A DNA stretch of 64,000 nt from Calothrix sp. NIES-4105 (GTDB lineage Bacteria; Cyanobacteriota; Cyanobacteriia; Cyanobacteriales; Nostocaceae), in contig NZ_AP018290.1 of assembly GCF_002368415.1 (NCBI RefSeq), forward strand, positions 4,105,614-4,169,613, in the 5' to 3' direction. Shown piece by piece: positions 36,053-44,137 of this stretch (its first letter is position 1; every line of letters starts with the position of its first letter). Made by a program: the position numbers and the translations under genes. Below the pieces are notes generated by a model, which was given only the letters and a program-made list of their open reading frames with translations, had not been told where the DNA came from and searched no databases.

Positions 36053-36925
36053 ATGCAAACGACACAATTAGCCAAAACAGGTGTTACCGTTAGTGCAATT
36101 GGGTTAGGCGCCATGCCAATGTCAGTATACGAACGTCCGGATGAAGCTCAATCGATTGAAGTAATTCATCGTGCTTTGGATAATGGTATTACTTTTATTG
36201 ACACAGCGGACGCATATTGTAAAGACGAATCAGATAAACACCACAACGAACGACTTATTTACAAAGCTCTACAAACCTATGATGGTGATACTAGTAATGT
36301 AGTTGTTGCTACAAAAGGTGGGTTAATGCGTCCAAACCAAAGTTGGACTCGCAACGGTAACCCTGAACACTTACGTGAAACTATTCGCGTTAGCTATGAA
36401 GCATTGGGTGGCAATAAACCAATTGACATTTGGCAGTATCACTCACCTGACCCTGACTACTCAATAGAAGAATCATTAAAACCTGCACGAGAAGCAGTCG
36501 ATGCTGGTTTAATTCGGTTTGTTGGAGTTTCTAACTTTTCCGTTGAACAAATTAAACAAGCGCGCGATGTTGTAGATATTGTCTCAGTGCAAAATCAATA
36601 TAGTCCTTGGTATCGTCAGCCAGAGTATGATGGTGTTTTAGAATATTGCCAGCAAGAAAGCTTGACTTTTTTACCGTGGAGTCCGTTCGGTGGTAAGCGT
36701 CGTCATTCAGATTTGCAAGATATTTCTATTATTAATAAACTTGCTTCAGATAAAAACGTATCAGTATATGGTATTGTCTTGGCGTGGTTACGCTCGAAGT
36801 CACCATGTATTTTACCGATACCTGGCGCCAGTAAAGTTTCTAGTATCGAGGACTCAGCGCGCGCGGGTGATATTAAACTTTCAGAAGCCGAAATTGAGCA
36901 AATTGATCAACAAACAGCTTCTTAA
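36053..36925 (+). CDS. Aldo/keto reductase
   Basis: 290 residues. The catalytic tetrad contexts are present: Asp and Tyr in 'FIDTADAYCKDES', Lys in 'VVVATKGG' and His in 'IDIWQYHSPD'. NADPH-site features are 'GVSNFSVEQIKQA' and the C-terminal 'PIPGASKVSSIEDSARAGDI'. It reduces aldehydes or ketones with NADPH; the physiological substrate is unknown. Start at ATGCAAACG. A terminator-like hairpin follows at 36934. Confidence 0.92.
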   Translation: MQTTQLAKTGVTVSAIGLGAMPMSVYERPDEAQSIEVIHRALDNGITFIDTADAYCKDESDKHHNERLIYKALQTYDGDTSNVVVATKGGLMRPNQSWTRNGNPEHLRETIRVSYEALGGNKPIDIWQYHSPDPDYSIEESLKPAREAVDAGLIRFVGVSNFSVEQIKQARDVVDIVSVQNQYSPWYRQPEYDGVLEYCQQESLTFLPWSPFGGKRRHSDLQDISIINKLASDKNVSVYGIVLAWLRSKSPCILPIPGASKVSSIEDSARAGDIKLSEAEIEQIDQQTAS

Positions 36926-36933
36926 CGTTCTAG

Positions 36934-36961
36934 TGGGCAGGTTTTAAAACTACCCTGCCCA
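36934..36961 (+). terminator. Terminator-like hairpin after the aldo/keto reductase gene
   Basis: TGGGCAGG (36934-36941) pairs perfectly with CCTGCCCA (36954-36961); the 12-base loop TTTTAAAACTAC contains a TTTTAAAA run. It begins 9 bp past the stop. No strong U-run follows, so efficiency is uncertain. Confidence 0.6.
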
Positions 36962-37161
36962 TAAACAAGAAATGTTTACATTAGTTTACAATTCACTTGT
37001 CAGTTTACTGATAAGATTTAATTAAGTACGTAAAAACAGTAATTTGTTTTTTTTATATTTGTGAATAATATGGATGAAACCATTTTTGTCAGCAATATCT
37101 AAGTAAAACAATAGTGTAATTATTTACCTAAATAGCATTGGTTTTACTTGGGAGGTATCTC

Positions 37162-37416
37162 ATGTCAGTTTATATTGGTAATCTATCCCATGAAGTGGAA
37201 GATAATGATATTAGACAAGTTTTTTTAAAGTATGGAGTGGTTAAGAGAATTTTAGTATCTACAAACCAGAAAACAGGAGAGAAGAGGGGATTTGCGGTTG
37301 TAGAAATGGAAACAGATAGTCAAGAGATGGCAGCGATTAGTGCGTTAGTAGGTACTGAGTGGATGGGATATGCACTCAAAGTTAATAGAGCTAAAACCGT
37401 TGCAGGTGCAAGTTAA
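37162..37416 (+). CDS. RRM-domain RNA-binding protein (cyanobacterial Rbp type)
   Basis: The ATG at 37162 (MSVYIGNLSHEVEDNDIRQV) is chosen over the upstream in-frame start because GGGAGG sits 7 bp before it. The 84-residue single RRM has RNP2 'VYIGNLS' and RNP1 'KRGFAVVEM'. Cyanobacterial Rbps are cold-induced or bind mRNAs for thylakoid-proximal localisation. RNP1 usually reads KGFGFVEM, so it is slightly divergent here. Its C-terminus is short and lacks the Gly-rich tail of some Rbps. The long AT-rich leader (36962-37161) is typical of cold-regulated Rbp genes. Confidence 0.88.
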   Translation: MSVYIGNLSHEVEDNDIRQVFLKYGVVKRILVSTNQKTGEKRGFAVVEMETDSQEMAAISALVGTEWMGYALKVNRAKTVAGAS

Positions 37417-37446
37417 ATATTTAAACTTTATTTTTTGGAGTTGTCA

Positions 37447-37755
37447 ATGTTAGATTTAGTTACTACTCCGGTTCAATCTGCCGTGTTAATCACTATTATT
37501 GGGGAAACGGTGTTGAAAGACCGTATTGTAAAGCTACTGAAAAATCATAATGTAACTGGATATACTATTAATCAGGTACAAGGTGAAGGTGGGCACGGAA
37601 GACGGTTGTCAGATTTAGCAGGATATAATACTAATATTGAAATCAAGACAATTATTTCATTAGAAGAATCTGATACCATCCTTGCAGCACTAAAAGAAGA
37701 ACGAGGCAAGCACGCTTTAATTGCCTTCCGACAAAATATAGAAGCATTCTATTAA
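37447..37755 (+). CDS. PII-like signalling protein
   Basis: Start at ATG 37447 (MLDLVTTPVQSAVL), with GGAG 7 bp upstream; an upstream TTG would add four residues. The 102-residue protein has the ferredoxin-like PII layout: 'DRIVKLLKNHNVTGYTINQV', a T-loop segment 'QGEGGHGRRLSDLAGYN', then 'IEIKTIISLEESDTILAALK'. It resembles stand-alone PII-like proteins that bind adenine nucleotides and regulate a membrane transporter, such as SbtB in carbon uptake, but no transporter gene is adjacent. It lies 30 bp after the RRM gene and is probably co-transcribed. Confidence 0.75.
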   Translation: MLDLVTTPVQSAVLITIIGETVLKDRIVKLLKNHNVTGYTINQVQGEGGHGRRLSDLAGYNTNIEIKTIISLEESDTILAALKEERGKHALIAFRQNIEAFY

Positions 37756-37786
37756 TTAGCCTTTCAGAAGTTTTACTTCTTATTGC

Positions 37787-37810
37787 TCACTCGTTCATTC
37801 GAGTGATTTT
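37787..37810 (+). terminator. Rho-independent terminator after the PII-like gene
   Basis: TCACTCG (37787-37793), loop TTCATT, CGAGTGA (37800-37806), then TTTT. A clean 7-bp stem plus a short U-run, 31 bp after the stop of the PII-like gene and upstream of ilvC. It separates the RRM/PII-like unit from ilvC. Confidence 0.75.
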
Positions 37811-38024
37811 CTGCATACGTATTTGGCGGCATCAGTCGTAATTTTAGCAGTTATTGATACGTTGAGCCTGTTGTAAGTAGGATGGTTTATAGCAGGTAAT
37901 CTCTGAGTTAGTACAAAGTGATAACTATCTATAGAAAGAAATTAATTACTCTTTGGTCGCGCGTTTTGCGGTAAGATGAAAGGTCTGCAAATAAACAGGT
38001 GCTTGCTGACTGGAGACGCTACCT

Positions 38025-39020
38025 ATGGCTCGGATGTATTATGACACAGATGCAAATTTAGACCTTTTAGCTGGAAAAACGATTGCGATAATCGGTTATG
38101 GTTCACAAGGTCATGCTCACGCTTTAAACTTGAAAGACAGTGGCATGGATGTAATTGTTGGACTGTATCCGGGTAGTAAGTCAGCAACGAAGGCTGAAGC
38201 AGCAGGTTTGACAGTTAAGAATGTTTCGGATGCGGCGGCAGCAGCAGACTTTATAATGATTCTGTTGCCCGATGAAGTTCAAAAAAGTGTTTACAAAGAA
38301 GAAATTGAACCAAACCTCCAGGAAGGAAACGTGATAGCTTTTGCTCACGGGTTCAACATTCACTTTGGTCAAGTTGTACCACCTCCTAATGTAGACGTTG
38401 TTATGGTGGCGCCGAAAGGCCCCGGACATTTAGTGCGTCGTACCTACGAACAAGGACAAGGTGTACCCGCACTGTTTGCCGTGTATCAAAACGCTAGCGG
38501 ACAAGCGCGCGATAGAGCAATGGCATATGCTAAGGGTATAGGTGGAACACGCGCGGGAGTTTTAGAAACAACATTCCGTGAAGAAACCGAAACTGACTTA
38601 TTTGGTGAACAAGCTGTACTTTGCGGTGGTTTGAGTGCTTTAATCAAAGCTGGTTTTGAAACCTTAGTAGAAGCAGGTTATCAACCTGAACTCGCATACT
38701 TTGAGTGTTTGCACGAAGTCAAGCTTATTGTTGACTTAGTAGTCGAAGGTGGTTTGGCAACAATGCGCGATAGTATCTCCAATACTGCTGAATATGGAGA
38801 TTATACTCGCGGGCCGCGTATTGTCAACGACCAAACAAAAGCCGAGATGAAGAAAATTCTCACCGAAATTCAAACCGGGCAATTTGCGCGCGAGTTCGTC
38901 CTGGAAAACCAATCAGGTAAAGCAGGTTTCACGTCAATGCGTCGCAGAGAAGCAGAACACCCCATCGAAGAAGTCGGTAAAGACTTACGTGCGATGTTTA
39001 GCTGGTTGAAAAAAGTGTAA
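38025..39020 (+). CDS. ilvC: Ketol-acid reductoisomerase
   Basis: 331 residues, class I length. The N-terminal Rossmann fold is '[20 protein letters not shown]', with '[13 protein letters not shown]' and the knotted C-terminal domain metal/substrate residues around '[17 protein letters not shown]' and '[18 protein letters not shown]'. It converts acetolactate or acetohydroxybutyrate to the dihydroxy acids of valine, leucine and isoleucine synthesis using NADPH and Mg2+. It stands alone, with a terminator upstream at 37787 and an inverted repeat downstream. Confidence 0.96.
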   Translation: MARMYYDTDANLDLLAGKTIAIIGYGSQGHAHALNLKDSGMDVIVGLYPGSKSATKAEAAGLTVKNVSDAAAAADFIMILLPDEVQKSVYKEEIEPNLQEGNVIAFAHGFNIHFGQVVPPPNVDVVMVAPKGPGHLVRRTYEQGQGVPALFAVYQNASGQARDRAMAYAKGIGGTRAGVLETTFREETETDLFGEQAVLCGGLSALIKAGFETLVEAGYQPELAYFECLHEVKLIVDLVVEGGLATMRDSISNTAEYGDYTRGPRIVNDQTKAEMKKILTEIQTGQFAREFVLENQSGKAGFTSMRRREAEHPIEEVGKDLRAMFSWLKKV

Positions 39021-39037
39021 TAAAAAGTGCTGAGTAG

Positions 39038-39107
39038 AAAGTGCGCTCGTGCTGAGTTTGATTAAGAGTTAAGAATTACAACTGGGCACTCAGCACGAGC
39101 GCACTTT
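39038..39107. terminator. 20-bp perfect inverted repeat between ilvC and the convergent gene
   Basis: AAAGTGCGCTCGTGCTGAGT at 39038-39057 has its exact reverse complement at 39088-39107, separated by 30 bases. The arms contain the GTGCTGA heptamer seen as tandem repeats in the aldehyde oxidoreductase operon. As it lies between convergent genes it may serve as a bidirectional terminator, or it may be a miniature inverted-repeat element. Confidence 0.7.
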
Positions 39108-39111
39108 ACAC

Positions 39112-39324
39112 TTACTTGTTTGTTTCATTAATTGCTTCTTGTGTTCGTTTATATGGGTCTGTTTTTGGCTGCCATGCTGGAAACATACCTATAACAAAGT
39201 TATTTATCGTTGTTCGTGTCTGATAACTCGCAGTACTTAATGGTTTTGGTAAAAAGCTATCGCCAAACCCGACAAATATTAGTCCTAGTATAAACAATAC
39301 TGTTATATTCGCTTTGTTAAACAT
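39112..39324 (-). CDS. Small hypothetical membrane-anchored protein, 70 aa
   Basis: One N-terminal hydrophobic helix 'ITVLFILGLIFVGFGDSFL' with a short Pro-containing extracytoplasmic tail 'FPAWQPKTDPYKRTQEAINE'. No family recognised. It is convergent with ilvC and not part of the CIS operon by spacing. Confidence 0.6.
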   Translation of the reverse strand: MFNKANITVLFILGLIFVGFGDSFLPKPLSTASYQTRTTINNFVIGMFPAWQPKTDPYKRTQEAINETNK

Positions 39325-39444
39325 TTTTGCACCAAGCCTAAAAGTCTATTTACTAGTTATTATTCCCATATTCACTATATTAATTACACTGATAGTCGCC
39401 TAACCTGCCTTGACAAGGGGGAAACAAAATTCAAAGTCCCCTTT

Positions 39445-40347
39445 TTAACTGGGATTTAAGGGGATCGAGTTCATTACTGAATAATAGTATTTTGGGTAGT
39501 CTTTTCTGACTCGATGCTCTAAGTGTTCGGCTATTTTTCGATTCTGTTTAGCATCTGCAATTAAGTGGGTAAAGCCAACTCGTGCTGCATTTTCGGGAAT
39601 GAAAGCGTCATCTAGACTGGAAAACAAACATTTTACATAAATATCTTTGTACGGAGATTTTGTTTGGTGTTTATGGTAGTTAACGCAGCAACCAAGAAGG
39701 TATTGTTCAAATAGTATATTTCTTTCGGTATCTGGATGGAGGATTAACCAAGCAAGTTGGTTAGATAAATTTTCAACAAACTCAATTGCCAAATTTGCAT
39801 AGTAGTGAATAAAATCTACTGCATGACCACCAAATATACCGCAATTGTACGCAGTTTGTAACAAGCCACAACTGCGCTGCCACATCCATTCTTCAGGTAA
39901 CCAACCGTTTATATGACTAATAGCTGTCTCGATTCCTTCGGGATCATACCAGGAATTACCAACAACAAAGTAATCAGGGTTTTGTGCTAAAAGAGGTGCA
40001 GAGTTTATTTCGAGCGGTAATGGTTTCCAAAGAAACACATCACTATCGATGTGGATGAAAGGCTCAGTTTGGGCACGATAAGTATAAACTTTACCCAATG
40101 CCCACAATCTAGGGTCGCTATTTTCTAAAGCATCTAACTCTGTAGACACTTGTGTAAATTCCAAACCCAATTCATCGATAAGCATCCGCGCGCCTTGGCT
40201 ATCGGTAAACAGCGCTGTTTCTGGGTAATGTTTCTTTGCTGTTTCTACAGATAAAATCCATGCCAGCAAATGATGTTTGTTACTCACCCATATAGATTGT
40301 CTATTTTCCTTTAAAGGTTTTGTCCATAAAGACCAAACTGCTTTCAC
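39445..40347 (-). CDS. DUF6734-type glycosyltransferase-like protein at the end of the CIS locus
   Basis: 300 residues. 'TEPFIHIDSDVFLWKPL' carries a D-x-D motif as in GT-A-fold glycosyltransferases; 'WALGKVYTYRAQ' precedes it, and 'AYNCGIFGGHAVDFIHYY' is typical of the DUF6734 group. No signal peptide. It is the last gene of the CIS series, 47 bp after the DUF6519 gene, so it is probably co-transcribed and may glycosylate a CIS part or act as cargo; both are inference. A metal-dependent sugar transferase is the likeliest activity. Confidence 0.7.
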   Translation of the reverse strand: MKAVWSLWTKPLKENRQSIWVSNKHHLLAWILSVETAKKHYPETALFTDSQGARMLIDELGLEFTQVSTELDALENSDPRLWALGKVYTYRAQTEPFIHIDSDVFLWKPLPLEINSAPLLAQNPDYFVVGNSWYDPEGIETAISHINGWLPEEWMWQRSCGLLQTAYNCGIFGGHAVDFIHYYANLAIEFVENLSNQLAWLILHPDTERNILFEQYLLGCCVNYHKHQTKSPYKDIYVKCLFSSLDDAFIPENAARVGFTHLIADAKQNRKIAEHLEHRVRKDYPKYYYSVMNSIPLNPS

Positions 40348-40394
40348 TCAAACCATACCTCCTATTGTGATTAAAATTTTTGATTAAAAATTAT

Positions 40395-41837
40395 TTACTG
40401 CACGTTAGCATCAGTCCAAATCAAATCAGAACCTATTCCTCTTGTCAAACCACTGTAATAATAGCTACGAGCCAATGAGTAGAACTGGCGCCGACAATCT
40501 TCTGGGACTTCTTTTGCGCTGACAATTACTGCTAGAGGTGCATAGTGATGTTCGACACCATGAGGAGGTAAAGCTAAAGGTGTTTTGCCATCTGCGGATT
40601 TACGCCATTCTACATCACCTGTAGCTGTCCGCGCTGGAATTAGCCAATAATCACCCGTGCGGTAATTTTCTCCTAATTCTGACTGTTTAAATTTAATTTG
40701 TACACCGTCTTCTAAGGTAAACCAGTCTGTTGTAGCTTCGTCGATTGGAATGGCGCCGTTAATTAGCTTCAATCCACTTTTTTCTTTTTGTTCCCAGCGT
40801 CGGAGGAGGGGATGCTTCCTAATATCTAGGGATGTACTTCTCGATGAATCTGAGCTAGCCAATGTCACTAAAAAATCCCCTGGTTCAATTTTTTCGACTT
40901 TCCATAAAGGTTCTACCACTTGATTCAAAACGCTGTAGTCATCAACGATTTCTACCCAATCTCCGACAGCCAAACAAAAACGTTTATTACGCCACCAATG
41001 TTTTAATTTTACCGTGGTTTTTGTGTCGGTTATTGTGATATTGCTATCTACATCTATGGGAAAAATTACCGAACTATTTTCCCGCGACCATTTAAAAGTT
41101 GGCTTTTCTGTGCCACCTGCGTGAATCTCCACACGATAAAGTTGATTTTCTTTACCTCGGTAACGAGCATCAGGTTTAATTAGACAAGCTTCTGTTTGCT
41201 CGGTAGTTTCTTTTGCCTTCGCTGCTAAAAGTCCACGATTCTTAGGTTGCCACTTTTCTAAAAAATCATTCCACTTGATATCAGCACAGCTAGTAACTTC
41301 GTCTAATTTTTCAACTTTCACTTGCCAAATAACTTGGGAACGGGTTGCTGTATCAGCACCTCCCAAAGCCACTTCCCGAATTTCCTCATCCTCAATGTAA
41401 GTAATATGACGTTCCCAAACATCCAGAAAAACCAAAAAAGGTAAATCGGGTAGCTCATCTTGATTAAATGGGTAATTGGGTTGTTGGTAGTATCTTATAT
41501 AAGGCAGTTCATAACCATTTTCATCAATTTTATAATTTTGACAAAGAATACCGTTGACGTAGTAATTGCCTGTACTAATTTGAAAATCTAAAATAGTGCT
41601 ATTTTTGACATCCTCCTGAGTATCAAAAGTAATTTTAAATCCAGAACGTTCTACAGGCCCTCCGTGGGAACCAATTAAGTCCCTTGCTAAAGTCTGCAAG
41701 TAATGTAAAAGTATGGCAACTTGTTCATTCCAGTCTGCATCAACTTGTACCTTTCCTTGCTGCATTAATACTCGTAAAAAATTTTTTTGAGGATCAAAAC
41801 TATTGCGAGTAAAATCGCCTCTAAATTCGCCTGACAT
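40395..41837 (-). CDS. DUF6519 CIS-associated protein
   Basis: 480 residues starting 'MSGEFRGDFTRNSFDPQKNF', followed by 'LRVLMQQGKVQVDADWNEQV', the characteristic opening of DUF6519 proteins, which occur next to CIS baseplate genes. The middle and end are beta-rich ('FKWSRENSSVIFPI', 'DYWLIPARTATGDVEWR'), compatible with a tail-fibre or baseplate-extension role. There are no membrane segments. Separated by 50 bp from the tail protein I gene. Exact role unknown. Confidence 0.75.
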   Translation of the reverse strand: MSGEFRGDFTRNSFDPQKNFLRVLMQQGKVQVDADWNEQVAILLHYLQTLARDLIGSHGGPVERSGFKITFDTQEDVKNSTILDFQISTGNYYVNGILCQNYKIDENGYELPYIRYYQQPNYPFNQDELPDLPFLVFLDVWERHITYIEDEEIREVALGGADTATRSQVIWQVKVEKLDEVTSCADIKWNDFLEKWQPKNRGLLAAKAKETTEQTEACLIKPDARYRGKENQLYRVEIHAGGTEKPTFKWSRENSSVIFPIDVDSNITITDTKTTVKLKHWWRNKRFCLAVGDWVEIVDDYSVLNQVVEPLWKVEKIEPGDFLVTLASSDSSRSTSLDIRKHPLLRRWEQKEKSGLKLINGAIPIDEATTDWFTLEDGVQIKFKQSELGENYRTGDYWLIPARTATGDVEWRKSADGKTPLALPPHGVEHHYAPLAVIVSAKEVPEDCRRQFYSLARSYYYSGLTRGIGSDLIWTDANVQ

Positions 41838-41887
41838 ATATTTCTCCTTATATTATTTTGAATTTTTGATTTTTAATTTTTAATTAT

Positions 41888-44113
41888 TCAGCTAGCATAA
41901 ATTATTCCTGTTTCCATACCAGATGGACTATATTCATCTAAACGCGCGCGTAAATTTGCTTCTCTTTGGGGTTGATAGAGGTGATGAAAAACCCCCATTT
42001 CTGATTCATCATCAGCACCACGTTTAATTTCCTCAGCGCAGCTGTTAGCAAGCTGACAGTATGTAGGAGTACCGTAGCGGGTACTTTTGAACTGAGGACG
42101 GACACGATCGCTTTCCACGTGCTTTAAATCTTCACTTGTTGCTTGTTGGACTAAATCTGGTTGACAGTTATAGCGTCGAGGTGTGCGAGAATTAGGGGTG
42201 ACATAACAAAAACGCATACATCCTTCCTGACGACGCGCGACAGTAATGCAACCCTTAAAGATAGAATTTTCTGCTAATTTAATACTATGAGTGAGGATTT
42301 TGCCGAATACTGTACTGCGATAAATTGCTAGTTTTGCGTGAGCTACAGCACTTCCGGGTGCATCTATTGCTTCCTGTTCGGTGTGGGTAGCATCAACGAT
42401 ACTGTCGCTGATGTGAATGGTTAGCGGGTCAGTTTGCACCTCATCTTGATCCACTTGAATGGAACCGATAATGCTGTGGGTAATTTCCACTTGTCCTTTA
42501 AGGTTATATAATTCTAAACTCGGTTCCGTAGGACGTTTGGGTTCGCAGTCACATTGTAGCGACCAACCAGGGACAAGGGTAGAATGACGGATGGTAACTT
42601 TGACTGGACTCGGTATTTCTGTGTTTGTAGGGGTAGTAGATAGGAGGAAATCAGGCATTTCTCGTTGAATTTGCACTCCTCGACCAACAATTAATAAACC
42701 ATCTAAGGTGAAGCGACTCCCCGACTGTAGGTTAACATGTAAGGAATCGGTAGTTTCAGCTTGATAGTCTAGTAAGCGAATTACTGGACGCTTGTAGTTT
42801 GCCGCGCGAATTTGTAAAGTTTGGTTAGCTTGAAGATACAAATCAAAGCGCTCAGTGTAAACACCACTATCAGTAATTTCAATCACTGCTTGACGATATT
42901 TTGCTTCGTTGGGGTTAGCTTGATTATCTAACTGCCAATGGTTAAAAGCGTCGTTTATAGTGGTAAATTCTTCTTGTTTACCAACCTGATAAAGTGTATA
43001 AGTAGTTGGCTGTAATAGTGTCCGGTTATACTCACCGCCGCCAATATCTGCACTAAAAGCATATTGGTAAGAAACCCAAACTCCTCCTTTGGGTAACTGA
43101 CGAGAAGGAAAGACAATTCTTCCTAAAACTGGGTCAACTGCGACCATATCTGGAGGAGGTTGATATTGCCATTCGCTGAGGTCTGCGGGAATAATTTTAC
43201 TGTAAGGAATTGGGCGCCAGCTAAAGGGTGTTCCTGCTGGGGTTCCTAAAAAAATTTGAAAGCTTTTGTTTTCTCCATAATAAAAACTTTCACTTGTTTC
43301 TAAAAATTTGTGTTTATCTATTTCCAAAACACGACGACGCAAGGGAACGGGTAAATTTATTTCCTCTGCAATATGCGTTGGTTCTGTTTCAGGTTGAGGA
43401 ACATTATAAAGTGGTGTATCGTTACCTAAAACACTAAAGGTATAGCAATTAGGTCTAACTTCTTCTAAACAGTAAGCAGGGGTTTTGGTGACAGAATAGG
43501 TTTTTAGGCGCCAGATAAAAACTCCTACATCTGGAATATTATAGCGTCCTTGGTCGTAGGGCGATTGGATACGACGTATATCTACAGTATGGGCAATGAA
43601 ATTAAAGGGGCTATTTAGCCTTTCTAAAGCATCACTTTGACGTAAATCTACCGTTCTACCTTGCTCAAGTTGTAAATGATTAAGATGTTGTGTCCAACCT
43701 AAAAGCTTATAAAATTCTACTGCCCGCGCAAACCAGCCAGCAACATCATTTGCTAGTAATTCTAATAGTGCGAGAGTTCCTTTACGTCGTCGATAACGAA
43801 TAGTATTGGCCAGTTCTCGTCGCGGAATTAATATTTTATTGCGTTGTTGTCCTTGGAAGGTGTTTATATCTCCTGGTTTGCCAGCTTCATCGACTGGTTT
43901 GTAAGCAATTAAATCACCAATGTAAGGAACAACCCAATCTTGACATGTTTCGATAAACCAGTTGTCATAAAGTTGAGAAATATCAGACTCTACTACATTA
44001 ACTTGTTCGGTAATTATCTGTAATAAGTCTCGTAGAGCATAGTCATTTTCTGCATCTCTTTGACGGTAGATTACGGGTAAAAGATTGTATAAGTAGTCTG
44101 TTGTGTTGTTCAT
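41888..44113 (-). CDS. CIS baseplate protein, phage tail protein I-like
   Basis: 741 residues. The N-terminus 'DYLYNLLPVIYRQRDAENDY', followed by 'LRDLLQIITEQVNVVESDIS', 'WVVPYIGDLIAYKP' and 'RYRRKGTLALLELLANDVAG', is typical of tail protein I-like baseplate subunits. The C-terminal part has repeating beta-helix-like segments ('LHVNLQSGSRFTLDGLLIVG', 'TIHISDSIVDATH'), so it may also reach outwards as a fibre. The 24 bp to the upstream J gene (44138) supports one transcript. Confidence 0.85.
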   Translation of the reverse strand: MNNTTDYLYNLLPVIYRQRDAENDYALRDLLQIITEQVNVVESDISQLYDNWFIETCQDWVVPYIGDLIAYKPVDEAGKPGDINTFQGQQRNKILIPRRELANTIRYRRRKGTLALLELLANDVAGWFARAVEFYKLLGWTQHLNHLQLEQGRTVDLRQSDALERLNSPFNFIAHTVDIRRIQSPYDQGRYNIPDVGVFIWRLKTYSVTKTPAYCLEEVRPNCYTFSVLGNDTPLYNVPQPETEPTHIAEEINLPVPLRRRVLEIDKHKFLETSESFYYGENKSFQIFLGTPAGTPFSWRPIPYSKIIPADLSEWQYQPPPDMVAVDPVLGRIVFPSRQLPKGGVWVSYQYAFSADIGGGEYNRTLLQPTTYTLYQVGKQEEFTTINDAFNHWQLDNQANPNEAKYRQAVIEITDSGVYTERFDLYLQANQTLQIRAANYKRPVIRLLDYQAETTDSLHVNLQSGSRFTLDGLLIVGRGVQIQREMPDFLLSTTPTNTEIPSPVKVTIRHSTLVPGWSLQCDCEPKRPTEPSLELYNLKGQVEITHSIIGSIQVDQDEVQTDPLTIHISDSIVDATHTEQEAIDAPGSAVAHAKLAIYRSTVFGKILTHSIKLAENSIFKGCITVARRQEGCMRFCYVTPNSRTPRRYNCQPDLVQQATSEDLKHVESDRVRPQFKSTRYGTPTYCQLANSCAEEIKRGADDESEMGVFHHLYQPQREANLRARLDEYSPSGMETGIIYAS

Positions 44114-44137
44114 AAATGAAAATAGTTAAATAGAAAC

